A stretch of 64,000 bases of DNA from the NCBI GenBank assembly GCA_018433525.1, contig JAHDRA010000043.1, forward strand, positions 62,001 through 126,000, read 5' to 3'. Positions 1 through 8,276 of the stretch are shown piece after piece. Under the pieces are notes generated by a model that saw only the letters and a list, made by a program, of their open reading frames with translations, searched no databases and was not told the DNA's origin. The DNA is from Paludibacteraceae bacterium (GTDB lineage Bacteria; Bacteroidota; Bacteroidia; Bacteroidales; Paludibacteraceae). Numbering within the stretch: the stretch's first letter is position 1; the number at the start of each line of letters is the position of its first letter. The position numbers were made by a program, and so were the translations under genes.

Positions 1-457
1 AAACCCGAACAATGGCAGGCTTTGAACCCGGAGCGCTGTCAATTTTGCCATCGAAACCAGGTAGTTGAGCAAAAGAATTGTATCCAACAGCTACAATATA
101 GATACCGTTTTCGGTAACTGCAAGTCGTAAATCTTTTATTTTAATACTGCCTGTGGCAAAGCGCGAAAAGCTGAGAATTTGCTGTCCATTATTCGAAAGT
201 CGTAGAATATAAGCCGATTCGAGTGAAGATGGATTGTCGGTTCCAAAAAGATATGTCGGAATATTGCCCGGAACGGTGAGGGCAGGCGTATTATCTGTAG
301 TACCTATTACAATCAACGTTCCATCGTCGGCAAAAGCCACATCGTGTAAAATCTCGTTTCCGCTACCTCCAAAATAGCTTGCCGTAATACGTACAGGATA
401 AGCATGTACTGTAAAAACAGTAACTGAAAACAATAAAAACAATAATGATTTTTTCAT
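1..457 (-). CDS. Secreted beta-propeller-like repeat protein, N-terminal part (cut by window edge)
   Basis: The gene runs off the left edge, so only about 152 N-terminal residues are visible. The ATG at 457 begins a clear signal peptide (MKKSLLFLLF, hydrophobic core, cleavage near residue 19-20). The mature part contains GGSGNEILHDVAFADDGTLI followed later by YIVAVGYNSF, a pattern like the SBBP-type blades found in secreted Bacteroidota proteins. Family knowledge suggests an extracellular propeller, possibly with a C-terminal T9SS domain outside the window. No catalytic residues can be named. It is transcribed away from the decayed transposase on its right. The SBBP assignment is inferred from the repeat pattern only. 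Confidence 0.6.
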   Translation of the reverse strand, partial: MKKSLLFLLFSVTVFTVHAYPVRITASYFGGSGNEILHDVAFADDGTLIVIGTTDNTPALTVPGNIPTYLFGTDNPSSLESAYILRLSNNGQQILSFSRFATGSIKIKDLRLAVTENGIYIVAVGYNSFAQLPGFDGKIDSAPGSKPAIVRV

Positions 458-516
458 AAAAAAATATAAAAAGGTTATTAACAAATTTACTATTAATGCA
501 TTAATGTGTTAATGTG

Positions 517-1761
517 TTAAACAACGTTATAACAAAATAAAGATAATCGATCTTTAACATTTTGATTGACTTGATTAGGTATATTTTCACTTAACAATTG
601 AGAAATGGGTGTTTTGTCAAAAGCCGAAACACGCTAAATCTGCATAATTTCATCAGAATATAATTTATTTTTAAAGGTCTGATAGAACCACATGTCTTTT
701 TATTCATTCGTGTTTGTGTATGCAATACATGTGGGTTTCATAAATTGAAAGTGAAATTTTTGTCAAGTGTTTGATATATATAACAATCAGATGAGTACAA
801 ATTGCCTTCCACAAGTTTATCTTGACAGCATTTGGAGAATGCCCCCAAAGTTTTTTGACTGTTAGATTTTGCTTTATCCATTTCAAAAACACCTCAATTT
901 GCCAACGATTTTTGTACAAATATGTCTTTTCAAGGGAAAATATATCAAAATTATTGGTCAAAAACAGCAGTAATGCGTCGTTTTCGCTGTGGTAAAATTC
1001 AAAAGACGAAGTTTTTCGGGATAAGAGCATTTCGTCTTTGGAACAGTAAGTTCTATTATCCTGTCGGTTCTCAGTGCGGTCGTTTGATCAATACTGCTCA
1101 ACAATGCTATACAGTAAGGTGGATTTTGCCCGTGTGACAAAAAATGCACCTGCAGTATTTATACGAAACCAAGCCTCGAAATCGACATAAGCCTTGTCCA
1201 TCACATAAAATGGAATTACATCCAACGCATTGCTGTCATGATATTTCCCGTCTGTAATCAGGATAAATTTCGGTATGCTCCCACGCAAGTCGAGCAGTGT
1301 ATGCATTTTTACGGCTCAGCGTGAATATTTGCCTTCTGCCCAGGTAAAAAGATTGATACTTACCGATATGGTTGTTGAGTCAAGTGCAAATATCTCGTTT
1401 TCAATATCAATGCCCGGAACAGGAAAATCAGCATAAAGGGGACGAACAGGGTTTAATAATTACCGAAATCGGCAAAAATCCGCCAGTCTCACTGCTCGTT
1501 CGCAAGCGAAAAAGTTGTTTGGTCAACATACTTCTTAATACCTAAGTGATAAAGTTTACCTTTATGCGCTTTCAGGCCCAGACAAATGAAGCGAAGCGAT
1601 TCCAAAGAGGTCATTTAACCAAAAAGCAAGTGGATAAAATGATTCCAACAGTTCAGTTGATGAATGTGATAATCTCCCTTGTAACGCTTTACGCATTTGT
1701 TGAACTCATATTTGTTCACAAATTCCAACACTTGTGCAAACACATATTTACCTGAATACAT
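517..1761 (-). pseudogene. Decayed IS4-family DDE transposase, interrupted by an 88-bp element
   Basis: Read on the minus strand, the piece starts MYSGKYVFAQVLEFVNKYEF at 1761 and ends NQNVKDRLSLFCYNV, with the stop at 519-517. It matches the roughly 385-residue IS4-type transposases common in Bacteroidota. Recognisable blocks are DWRIFADFG, FALDSTTIS (first Asp), KMHTLLDLRGSIP, ITDGKYHDSN, MDKAYVDFE (second Asp), VTRAKST and the YREK-like block YKNRWQIEVFLKWIKQNL (Glu). It is dead: in-frame stops occur after LLFG, after ANEQ, after KYSR and after MQI, and there are at least two frameshifts. An 88-bp repeat lies between SIYE and IMQI; removing it rejoins the frame. Terminal inverted repeats could not be identified. 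Confidence 0.85.
648..735 (-). repeat. ATGAAA-targeted miniature element, copy 1 (88 bp)
   Basis: On the minus strand the copy follows an ATGAAA (741-736), starts CCCACATGTATTGCATACAC and ends TTCTGATGAAA (653-648). Near its left end CCACATGT pairs with ACATGTGG, and near its right end a degenerate pair ATCAGA/TCTGAT is present. It sits inside the transposase relic 517-1761. Deleting 88 bp turns SIYE-THM into SIYE-IMQI, which is the expected family sequence. No transposase is encoded. The structure resembles non-autonomous IS200/IS605-type palindromic elements, which is inference. Confidence 0.8.
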
Positions 1762-1965
1762 AATAATTTTGTGATTAATAGATCAAAAACCGCAAAATTA
1801 TTACTTTTCAAATCAAGTCGTAAAATCAAAGATCGCTTATAATGTATTTAATATTAGATGATTACAAAAATATTCTCAAAATTAACGCACAACTGATTAA
1901 TACCTGACGAAATTTCGCAACATAATCCCTAAACATTGTAAATATCAAATATTTATTTAACACAC

Positions 1966-3060
1966 TTAAGGATTGATCAATTTACCCAGCACCTCCACAT
2001 CCTGCGGACGCAGTTTCCCGTTAGTCATGGGTCCTACATTCAGCAAAAAGTTAGCATTCATTTCACGGGCTATTTCTAATTGATTACGTATCTGATCAAC
2101 GCTCATTACAGAGGTATCATTGGCATGCCAAAACCAGTTTCCTGAAGGAAATTCAGCATTTCCGCTTACCGACATGGTGGTTTCAATTTGCAAAGGCAGA
2201 TATGTTTCCTTTCCCAACCAGTTCCAGATCTTTTGGTCGTAAGGGTTGTATTCTTTATACTTCTCGCCACTCCGCACATCTACCGGATGTAGCGGAACTC
2301 CCGGATAAGCCGTAGTGCTGTTATTCATCACCATACAGTTCGGCTGCAACTGTTTGATATACTGATACAAATGATCCATTTGCCAGCGGTAAGCGCCCTC
2401 GTTGCGCCATGCCTGTATAAATTTCAGATCGCGTTCGTGCGATTTCTCACCGGCAAGCACTTTTTCACCGGTTTCGTCGGTTATTGGTTTTTCCCAACCG
2501 CTTTGCTGTTTTTTCCAAAAACCATCGAACCATATTTCGCATATTTCTCCGTAATTTGTGAGAAGTTCATGGATTTGGTTTTTCATAAATTCGAAATAGG
2601 CCGCCTCGTTGGTATCGTGCAGTTTGTTATTTCTGTCCCAAAGCGAGTAATAAAGTCCCACTTTCAGTCCGTATTTTCGGGCAGAATGAACCACTTTTCG
2701 CAATACATCTTTTTTGTAAGGGGTGTATTTAACTGAATATTTGGTATATTTTGTTGGCCACAAACAAAATCCGTCGTGGTGTTTAGTTACAATCACGATG
2801 TATTTCATCCCCGCTGCTTTGGCAGTGGCACACCACTGGTCGGTATCAAGTTCTTTGGGATTAAATGCTTTGAGGTCGAGCGTGCCATCGCTCCATTCTT
2901 TATCGTAATAAGTATTTATACCAAAGTGAATAAACATGCCAAAGCCCAAATCCATCCAGGCTTGTTGGGCAGGGGTTGGTTGAACGGTTGTTTTTTCGGG
3001 AATCTTTGCTGATAATGAGAAACATAAAATAAGAACAACTGCAAGAAAAGTGTAACGCAT
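1966..3060 (-). CDS. Secreted GH29 alpha-L-fucosidase
   Basis: 364 residues with a signal peptide (MRYTFLAVVLILCFSLSA). It is a glycoside hydrolase family 29 catalytic domain: HFGINTY near residue 45, KHHDGF at 93-98, and EICEIWFDGFW, where Asp179 is the expected nucleophile of this retaining family. The family removes alpha-L-fucose from glycan ends. The protein is shorter than many GH29 enzymes because no C-terminal carbohydrate-binding domain follows the barrel, so it should be periplasmic or cell-associated rather than T9SS-exported. It is the last gene of an operon, 49 nt after the GH88 gene and with the same orientation. Fucose, and unsaturated uronic acid from GH88, point to a complex acidic glycan as the substrate of this operon. 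The linkage cannot be read from the sequence. Confidence 0.9.
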   Translation of the reverse strand: MRYTFLAVVLILCFSLSAKIPEKTTVQPTPAQQAWMDLGFGMFIHFGINTYYDKEWSDGTLDLKAFNPKELDTDQWCATAKAAGMKYIVIVTKHHDGFCLWPTKYTKYSVKYTPYKKDVLRKVVHSARKYGLKVGLYYSLWDRNNKLHDTNEAAYFEFMKNQIHELLTNYGEICEIWFDGFWKKQQSGWEKPITDETGEKVLAGEKSHERDLKFIQAWRNEGAYRWQMDHLYQYIKQLQPNCMVMNNSTTAYPGVPLHPVDVRSGEKYKEYNPYDQKIWNWLGKETYLPLQIETTMSVSGNAEFPSGNWFWHANDTSVMSVDQIRNQLEIAREMNANFLLNVGPMTNGKLRPQDVEVLGKLINP

Positions 3061-3109
3061 AATATTATAAAAAGCATAATTTGATTTTATTAATAAAAGG
3101 GACGAAAAA

Positions 3110-4831
3110 CTAAATCAACTTCCTTAAAAGCATTTTATCTTCACCGCTAACTTTCACTATCAAAAATTGATGTTTGAAAATTTCAGGCAGCGTAATAGTT
3201 TTCGTATCTTGGATTAGATCATTTTCAATTAATTTTATTCCAGTTAAGGTAAATATCTCAATTTTAAGTATTTGCGAATCTCTGTTTGTGATTATCAAAA
3301 CATTTCCACATCTATTGCAGATGATATTTTCATTTTGCGATGAAGAAATTGCTGTGGTTGCTGTTTTGACAGCAAGTTTCACTTTTGCCGGTGTGGCCGA
3401 TTTTCCATCGCTTACCAACACATCTAAAGTAATATTTCCGACAGTGGAAGGCGTTGCTGAAAGTTCTCCATCAGTCGTTAAACTCCAGCCCTGTGGCAAA
3501 TTATTGGATGAAAAAATCAAATTATCTCCTTCAAAATCAAAAGCTTCTAAATTTGCTGAATAAGGTTGATTTTCAATAGCATCGGGCAAATTTGTTTTAT
3601 GCATACGCGGCGGTAAATTGGGAAATTCAAAGTCAGGATTTAATTGTAAATATTTTACTAATGCTTCGATAAAATAATAATCTGAATAAGTTTGCGCCAC
3701 ATCTGCTTCGTAGCCATTGGTACCTCCGGTGGAATGACGGAGCAACAAATGGGCATTGGTACTATTGGTGTTCAGATAAAATGGTTTTGTCAGTTCGTCT
3801 ATAATTTGTTCGGCATAAATCAAATAAGCTGTATCCGATGTGGAATTATACAAATCGATAAGCGCAGCACAGGTTATGGATGCTGCCGATGCATCGCGGT
3901 AGGTATTCGGTATGTCCGGCGCCTGATAATCCCAAAAAGGAATATGGTCGGCAGGTTTGTTTTTTAGATAATAACCTAATAATCTTTTGCTTGTATTTAA
4001 GTGTGCTGTATCTTTGCTATATTTATACATCATCGAAAAACCATAAATTCCCCAAGCCTGACCGCGCGACCAACACGATGCATCGGAAAAACCCTGACGG
4101 GTACCACGAGCCAGAATATTTCCGGTCAGTGGATCGAAATCGACAACATGATAGGTAGAAGAATCGGGACGGATATGTGCTACTGTAGTGGTTGAAGCAT
4201 GTTGCAAAGCTTGACGGTGATATAAACTATCGTTGTTGAATTGCGTCATTTTAAGCAACAATTCCAGATTCATCATATTGTCTATAATAACAGGAAACTT
4301 CCACGAACCCACATTATTAGAATACGAAGGCCAGCTTCCTGAATTCCATGATTTGGTACAACCTACTATCGTCGAAAATCTGTCGGAAAGTGTTTTGCCG
4401 GCTTCGAGCATTACTGCCGGATAGTCGGGGTGCCCGTAAATGCGGTAGGCATTGCCAAAAGAGCAATTAAAGATAAAACCCAAATCGTGCCCGATGCCCG
4501 TGTTTTTTGTTTGCGTTTTGATATGACCCGTCCATTTTAATGCATTCCGCAAAAAGAATTCATCGCCTGTAAACTGATACAAGTACCACAGAGCACCAGG
4601 AAAAAATCCACTGGTCCAGTCTCCGGCATTTACTTTTACCAACGTTTCGTCGGTGGCTGATTTGGTGCGACGCGGAAAGCTTGTGCTGTCAGGTAACGAA
4701 GCCACTAAAAGTTTATATTCCGATGCCGCAATTTGCAGAGCATCAATGGCTTTTTGCTTTGACTTGAATTGATAACCGGCATGCAAAGGCATCGCTATCA
4801 AACAGGCAAAGTATAATATCCGTTTTATCAT
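3110..4831 (-). CDS. Secreted GH88-type unsaturated glucuronyl hydrolase with Ig-like and T9SS C-terminal domains
   Basis: 573 residues. After the signal peptide (MIKRILYFACLIAMPLHAG), residues of about 25-400 form an (alpha/alpha)6 barrel of the GH88 type. IGHDLGFIFN (Asp116) and VIIDNMMNLE (Asp184) match the two essential aspartates of unsaturated glucuronyl hydrolases, and SCWSRGQAWGIYGF is a family signature. These enzymes hydrate the double bond left at the non-reducing end by polysaccharide lyases. Residues of about 410-490 look like a cadherin/He-PIG-type Ig domain (PPRMHKTNLPDAIENQPYSA). The last 80 residues resemble a T9SS type A sorting domain (IEIFTLTGIKLIENDLI...), so surface export is likely. 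Its ATG overlaps the stop of the upstream lyase-like gene by 4 nt (ATGA), implying translational coupling and a lyase-then-hydrolase order of action. Confidence 0.88.
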   Translation of the reverse strand: MIKRILYFACLIAMPLHAGYQFKSKQKAIDALQIAASEYKLLVASLPDSTSFPRRTKSATDETLVKVNAGDWTSGFFPGALWYLYQFTGDEFFLRNALKWTGHIKTQTKNTGIGHDLGFIFNCSFGNAYRIYGHPDYPAVMLEAGKTLSDRFSTIVGCTKSWNSGSWPSYSNNVGSWKFPVIIDNMMNLELLLKMTQFNNDSLYHRQALQHASTTTVAHIRPDSSTYHVVDFDPLTGNILARGTRQGFSDASCWSRGQAWGIYGFSMMYKYSKDTAHLNTSKRLLGYYLKNKPADHIPFWDYQAPDIPNTYRDASAASITCAALIDLYNSTSDTAYLIYAEQIIDELTKPFYLNTNSTNAHLLLRHSTGGTNGYEADVAQTYSDYYFIEALVKYLQLNPDFEFPNLPPRMHKTNLPDAIENQPYSANLEAFDFEGDNLIFSSNNLPQGWSLTTDGELSATPSTVGNITLDVLVSDGKSATPAKVKLAVKTATTAISSSQNENIICNRCGNVLIITNRDSQILKIEIFTLTGIKLIENDLIQDTKTITLPEIFKHQFLIVKVSGEDKMLLRKLI

Positions 4832-7308
4832 TGTTTTATCACTTTAAAGGTACTTTTACGTTGATTACCGGATAATCGAACAATGAAAATCCCTGCTTTG
4901 TAATGGGTTAAATTTACAACCGGATTGTTGGAATAAATGGCATACTGATGCAACATTCGTCCTGCAATATCAAATAATTCTATTTTTGAATAATTATGAT
5001 TATCGTTTAAACTAATTGATAATAATTCATTGGAAATATACCAGGTAAAACTGTTTTGCTCCATTTGCTTCAAATCGGTAGAAGTTGTACCTTCACCCAC
5101 TAAAATATAGGCATATCTGCGGGTTGTATAGCTCAAGTTATCTGACACTTCAAGACTGGCAATATATGTTCCAGGATTCGTGTAGGTATAATCTAACTGT
5201 TGCTGTACGTAGTGTTGATTATTATCTGGGCTTATTTTAACAGTGGTACCACGACCTGAGAATGACAACGAACTGCTCGCATCGAATTTAACATTAAGGG
5301 GTGCTATACCCGAAAGTGGTTTAATGCTCCATGAAGCCTTTGGTAATGAAACCTGTACCTGATTATCGTAAAGGACATTATCAGCTTCCAGTTTATAGGT
5401 GTGTCCATTAACCGAAACTACCGAATGCTGTAAAAAGGCACCGTTTGAGAGTTGAATAAACGGATGTTTTTTGCCTGCATCAACAATAGTTAAAACGATA
5501 ATAAATTTTGCGTTATTCCGTAAAACAGTAATAAATTTGGAGTCGGTAGCTGTGCCAAAAGCTGAACCGCGCACTGAAGTGCCTGTTTTGAAAGCAGGTG
5601 TTTGCCCATCGGCATACAACACCACACCGCGCATACTTGAACCATTTGGAGCAGTTATCAAAAACGAATCCTGATTGAAAGTAACCGTATTTTCAACTGC
5701 TGTAATCATTTGCCAGTATTTTCCATTCTGGCTTGAATCGGCCACTATATAAAGTGCTTTAGACTGCGTTTTTAATGAATCGTAATCGGCCACAAACCAC
5801 CGTTTATGGTTCAAAGCCCACACATTATTGGCATCCATACGGGCAATCACATGGCCCGAACCATCGGGTTTCAGTAACGGATTGCCAATGAGCTGCCCGC
5901 TGTTTCCGTTGGGGGAACAGCTTGTACAACCTACACTCCCTATTTTAGCCTGTAATGGTTCGTTTGGATAAACGGTATTCATTAAATGAGCATAAATATC
6001 CTGATTGATAGTCGCCGAGACTTTTATACCATAGCGTCCACCACCTATCGCCCAAGCGGCTCCATTTCCAATTATGCGAAAAGTTAAGGCATCAGGGCCA
6101 TTATGACCTTTGTTCCCACGAAACTTAATGTACATCTGTGCTATTAAGTCAGTTGCATTCTCAAATTTATTGCGGAATAGATAATAGCCATTTCCGGTTG
6201 TTGCATCCTGATGCAGGGTTTGAACGGCAGCCATTGAAGTTGGATTGGAGACAATTCCATCCACCGGATAATATAAAAATGACCAAATTGTACCTAACCG
6301 ATATCCATCGTATTTATATTTGGCACGTACAGCCCCAATGGATTTATCGTACCAATATTTAGCTGCCTGTTGCATTTCGGGAGGCAGATAGTAAAATGAC
6401 TGCCCGAAAACTCCTTCTCCTGTAACATGCGGATTATCATCGCCAAAGTCGGGGTGAAAACTTCCAAAATCCAACAAATTCAAAGCTGTTGAATTCGATG
6501 CATAAACAGACCAGTAGGTATTTACAAACGAGGGATATTTACGAAGTCCAAGTTCTTTTTTATAACGTTCGAGTGCAATGCCTGCCGGGCCAATATATCC
6601 GCCAATTGGATAATAAGTGTAACCCAACCCTTCGATATTCCAACCGGCACTCATAACGGAATCACCATAATTATCAGTAATATAATCAGTTAATTTTTTT
6701 ATCATCTGGTTAAAATTTGAAGTACTGTAACTTTCGTCGGTTGCTAAGTAACAAACCAACGATGATGCAGCCCTTATTCCCTGCCAGTTGCTGGCTTTAG
6801 CTGTGTTTTGCTCCGTTCCACCGTTGGTAGCTATCATGTCGGCCATCAATTTTATTTTTTGGGAGATTAAATTTCGTTCGTTTAACCAGCTTGCGGCATT
6901 GTAACACCAATCGTAAGTAATAGCAACCAGAAATCCCATATTATACGAAGTAAGACCTTTCAATTTAGTGTCGGCCCATTTTTCGTCGTTATCAGCCAAA
7001 ACCTTTTTGACATAAAACAACGCATCCTGAGCATACGAATCGTCTTTTGTTACCCAATACAAAAATGCTGAAAGTGCCGCAAGCTGACTTTTAGCTCCCA
7101 CAGCCGTAGTATCGGCTGTAACTTTTTGCAAAGCTACCTGGTTTTGCAATTCAGTTATCATTTCAGCTCCAACCTCGGTTGTTGCTTTTTGGGCATAAAA
7201 AGCATGATCTGATTCTGAGAAAAACAGTCGGGGATGGGTTTGAGCAACTAAACTCAACACGATCAGTTGCGGACAAAAAATCAGTGAAAGAATAAACTTG
7301 TTTTTCAT
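4828..7308 (-). CDS. Secreted heparinase II/III-like protein with PKD and T9SS domains
   Basis: 826 residues, signal peptide MKNKFILSLIFCPQLIVLSLVAQ. Residues of about 25-350 form a helical toroid (repeated aromatic helices such as NWQGIRAASSLVCYLA and NIEGLGYTYYPIGGY). From about 375 a beta-rich part begins with FRGNKGHNGPDALTF (residues 397-410), resembling the GH.G.D.L.F segment of heparinase II/III-type polysaccharide lyases. The combination suggests a uronic-acid lyase, and coupling to GH88 downstream strengthens that. About 670-745 is a PKD-like domain (PLNVKFDASSSLSFSG) and about 745-826 a T9SS type A sorting domain (SKIELFDIAGRMLHQYAI). The exact lyase family and substrate are not readable; it could also be a catalytically altered relative. 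It is the first gene of the three-gene operon 7308-1966. Confidence 0.75.
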   Translation of the reverse strand: MKNKFILSLIFCPQLIVLSLVAQTHPRLFFSESDHAFYAQKATTEVGAEMITELQNQVALQKVTADTTAVGAKSQLAALSAFLYWVTKDDSYAQDALFYVKKVLADNDEKWADTKLKGLTSYNMGFLVAITYDWCYNAASWLNERNLISQKIKLMADMIATNGGTEQNTAKASNWQGIRAASSLVCYLATDESYSTSNFNQMIKKLTDYITDNYGDSVMSAGWNIEGLGYTYYPIGGYIGPAGIALERYKKELGLRKYPSFVNTYWSVYASNSTALNLLDFGSFHPDFGDDNPHVTGEGVFGQSFYYLPPEMQQAAKYWYDKSIGAVRAKYKYDGYRLGTIWSFLYYPVDGIVSNPTSMAAVQTLHQDATTGNGYYLFRNKFENATDLIAQMYIKFRGNKGHNGPDALTFRIIGNGAAWAIGGGRYGIKVSATINQDIYAHLMNTVYPNEPLQAKIGSVGCTSCSPNGNSGQLIGNPLLKPDGSGHVIARMDANNVWALNHKRWFVADYDSLKTQSKALYIVADSSQNGKYWQMITAVENTVTFNQDSFLITAPNGSSMRGVVLYADGQTPAFKTGTSVRGSAFGTATDSKFITVLRNNAKFIIVLTIVDAGKKHPFIQLSNGAFLQHSVVSVNGHTYKLEADNVLYDNQVQVSLPKASWSIKPLSGIAPLNVKFDASSSLSFSGRGTTVKISPDNNQHYVQQQLDYTYTNPGTYIASLEVSDNLSYTTRRYAYILVGEGTTSTDLKQMEQNSFTWYISNELLSISLNDNHNYSKIELFDIAGRMLHQYAIYSNNPVVNLTHYKAGIFIVRLSGNQRKSTFKVIKQ

Positions 7309-7333
7309 TGTGTTAATTTATTGTGATAATTTA

Positions 7334-7655
7334 TTATTTTACAGTCATCAACTGAACTCCACGACGAGGAATATCAAAACTTATTCTTTTATTTTTAATC
7401 CGTTCGTTCACTTGCTTCCACACGTCACAGTATCTTGTTACAGCATTTAGTCCAAGTTCAGTAAAACTGATATCGATCAGTCGTTCATCATTCGACATAT
7501 TGTGGATAGCTAACGCTTTGCGGTTAGAGGATAGCTGTTTTACCCAAATCTGGGCATTATTATCGACGTAAATTCGACTGGCCTGCCTTAATAGATAGTG
7601 TATCATGATTAATTGCTATAATTTCGTTGTTTTTAAGCAGATTCATAGTAAAATC
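7334..7655 (-). pseudogene. GH27 alpha-galactosidase remnant (C-terminal end only)
   Basis: Only the C-terminal beta-sandwich end of a GH27 enzyme survives. The main frame reads RIYVDNNAQIWVKQLSSNRK, then LGLNAVTRYCDVWK and ends FDIPRRGVQLMTVK, which matches the family ending (VWVKPL, DLW, VPAHGV). Just upstream, in a different frame, NNEIIAINHDTLSIKAG corresponds to the family's NPEVIAIDQDPLGKQA segment. So the fragment is 5'-truncated and carries a frameshift near 7575-7590. No barrel or catalytic residues remain. It lies directly upstream of the lyase-GH88-GH29 operon and may be the decayed first gene of that operon. Confidence 0.75.
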
Positions 7656-7664
7656 AGACTTATG

Positions 7665-7713
7665 GGTCAAAAAGTAGACAGAAATGTTCTAAAAAACAGC
7701 CTACTTTTTGACC
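7665..7713. repeat. 13-bp perfect inverted repeat
   Basis: GGTCAAAAAGTAG at 7665-7677 is exactly complementary to CTACTTTTTGACC at 7701-7713, separated by 23 bases. It lies between the GH27 remnant and the broken small gene. It could be a terminator-like hairpin or the fused ends of a lost mobile element; the sequence alone does not decide. Confidence 0.6.
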
Positions 7714-7781
7714 TATACGCCTAAAATCATCGTGATTGGCTAAATCTAAAACAAAAACAACAGCGCTTATAACATAGCCGT

Positions 7782-7869
7782 TTTCATCAGAATATAATTT
7801 ATTTTTAAAGGTCTGATGGAACCACGGGTCTGTATATTCATTCGTGTTTGTGTATGTAATACATGTGGG
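7782..7869 (-). repeat. ATGAAA-targeted miniature element, copy 2 (88 bp)
   Basis: Same length as copy 1 and nearly the same sequence. On the minus strand an ATGAAA (7875-7870) precedes it, and it ends TTCTGATGAAA (7787-7782). The right-end palindrome arms CATCAGA and TCTGATG are intact. The left-end palindrome is degraded because the inner arm reads ACCCGTGG instead of ACATGTGG. It splits the small open frame 7660-7927 at AATGAAA. Confidence 0.85.
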
Positions 7870-8182
7870 TTTCATTGAAATCTGTTCCAATTTCAGAAAT
7901 TTTTTCCTTAATTTTGTCCGGTAGCATATTTTTCTGTTTTTGTAATTATACAGCTAATATACTCATTTTTAATGAGATATCAGCTAAAATATGTTACTTT
8001 TTTTTCTGAAATGCGAAACTTTAGTAAAATGATACTTTTAAACCCAACTCAAAATCCAATTTTTCATCAACAACCTTGTGAGACTTGACACCTATTAAAA
8101 TTAATCGCCAATTTTCTTGCTTGCTTAATTCGAATAATTATTTCTCGTGTATTTAAGGTAGGATATTTATTTTTTCGTCAGG

Positions 8183-8276
8183 GTTATAAATTAACACGCA
8201 ATATGACTAACTTTAGATTGTCGAAGGAATTATTTGTTTACTTCCAAGTTATAAATTAACACGCAATATGACTAAC
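8183..8276 (+). repeat. 29-bp direct repeat duplicating the GH42 translation start
   Basis: The 29 bases 8183-8211 (GTTATAAATT...CAATATGACTAAC) recur exactly at 8248-8276, a 65-bp period. Each copy contains an ATG (8203 and 8268). The first opens an 18-codon frame, MTNFRLSKELFVYFQVIN, that stops inside the second copy; the second ATG starts the GH42 gene. Because the period is not a multiple of three, the two starts are out of frame. The first ATG therefore forms an upstream mini-frame that could affect translation. Confidence 0.8.

Larger units (their letters stand above)
7660..7927 (-). pseudogene. Small unidentified gene, broken by miniature-element copy 2
   Basis: An ATG at 7927 starts MLPDKIKEKISEIGTDFNE and is then interrupted by the 88-bp element at 7782-7869. 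If the element is removed, the frame continues without a stop as NGYVISAVVFVLDLANHDDF and then RRIGQKVGCFLEHFCLLFDP, giving 59 residues in all. I do not recognise the family. The last part overlaps a perfect 13-bp inverted repeat (7665-7677/7701-7713), so the original C-terminus may already have been replaced by other mobile DNA. The restored frame is seen in the sequence; that this was once a functional gene is inference. Confidence 0.45.

Noticed and set aside
648..735. Integron attC site as an explanation for the ATGAAA element
   Set aside because: The arms read AACCCAC...GTGGGTT, the reverse of the RYYYAAC...GTTRRRY order of attC sites, and no integrase or cassette genes are nearby.
648..741. 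Translational bypass (gene-60-like hop between identical codons) over the ATGAAA element
   Set aside because: Copy 1 sits in a transposase that has other stops and shifts, and copy 3 precedes a start codon, so a hop is not needed to explain the pattern.
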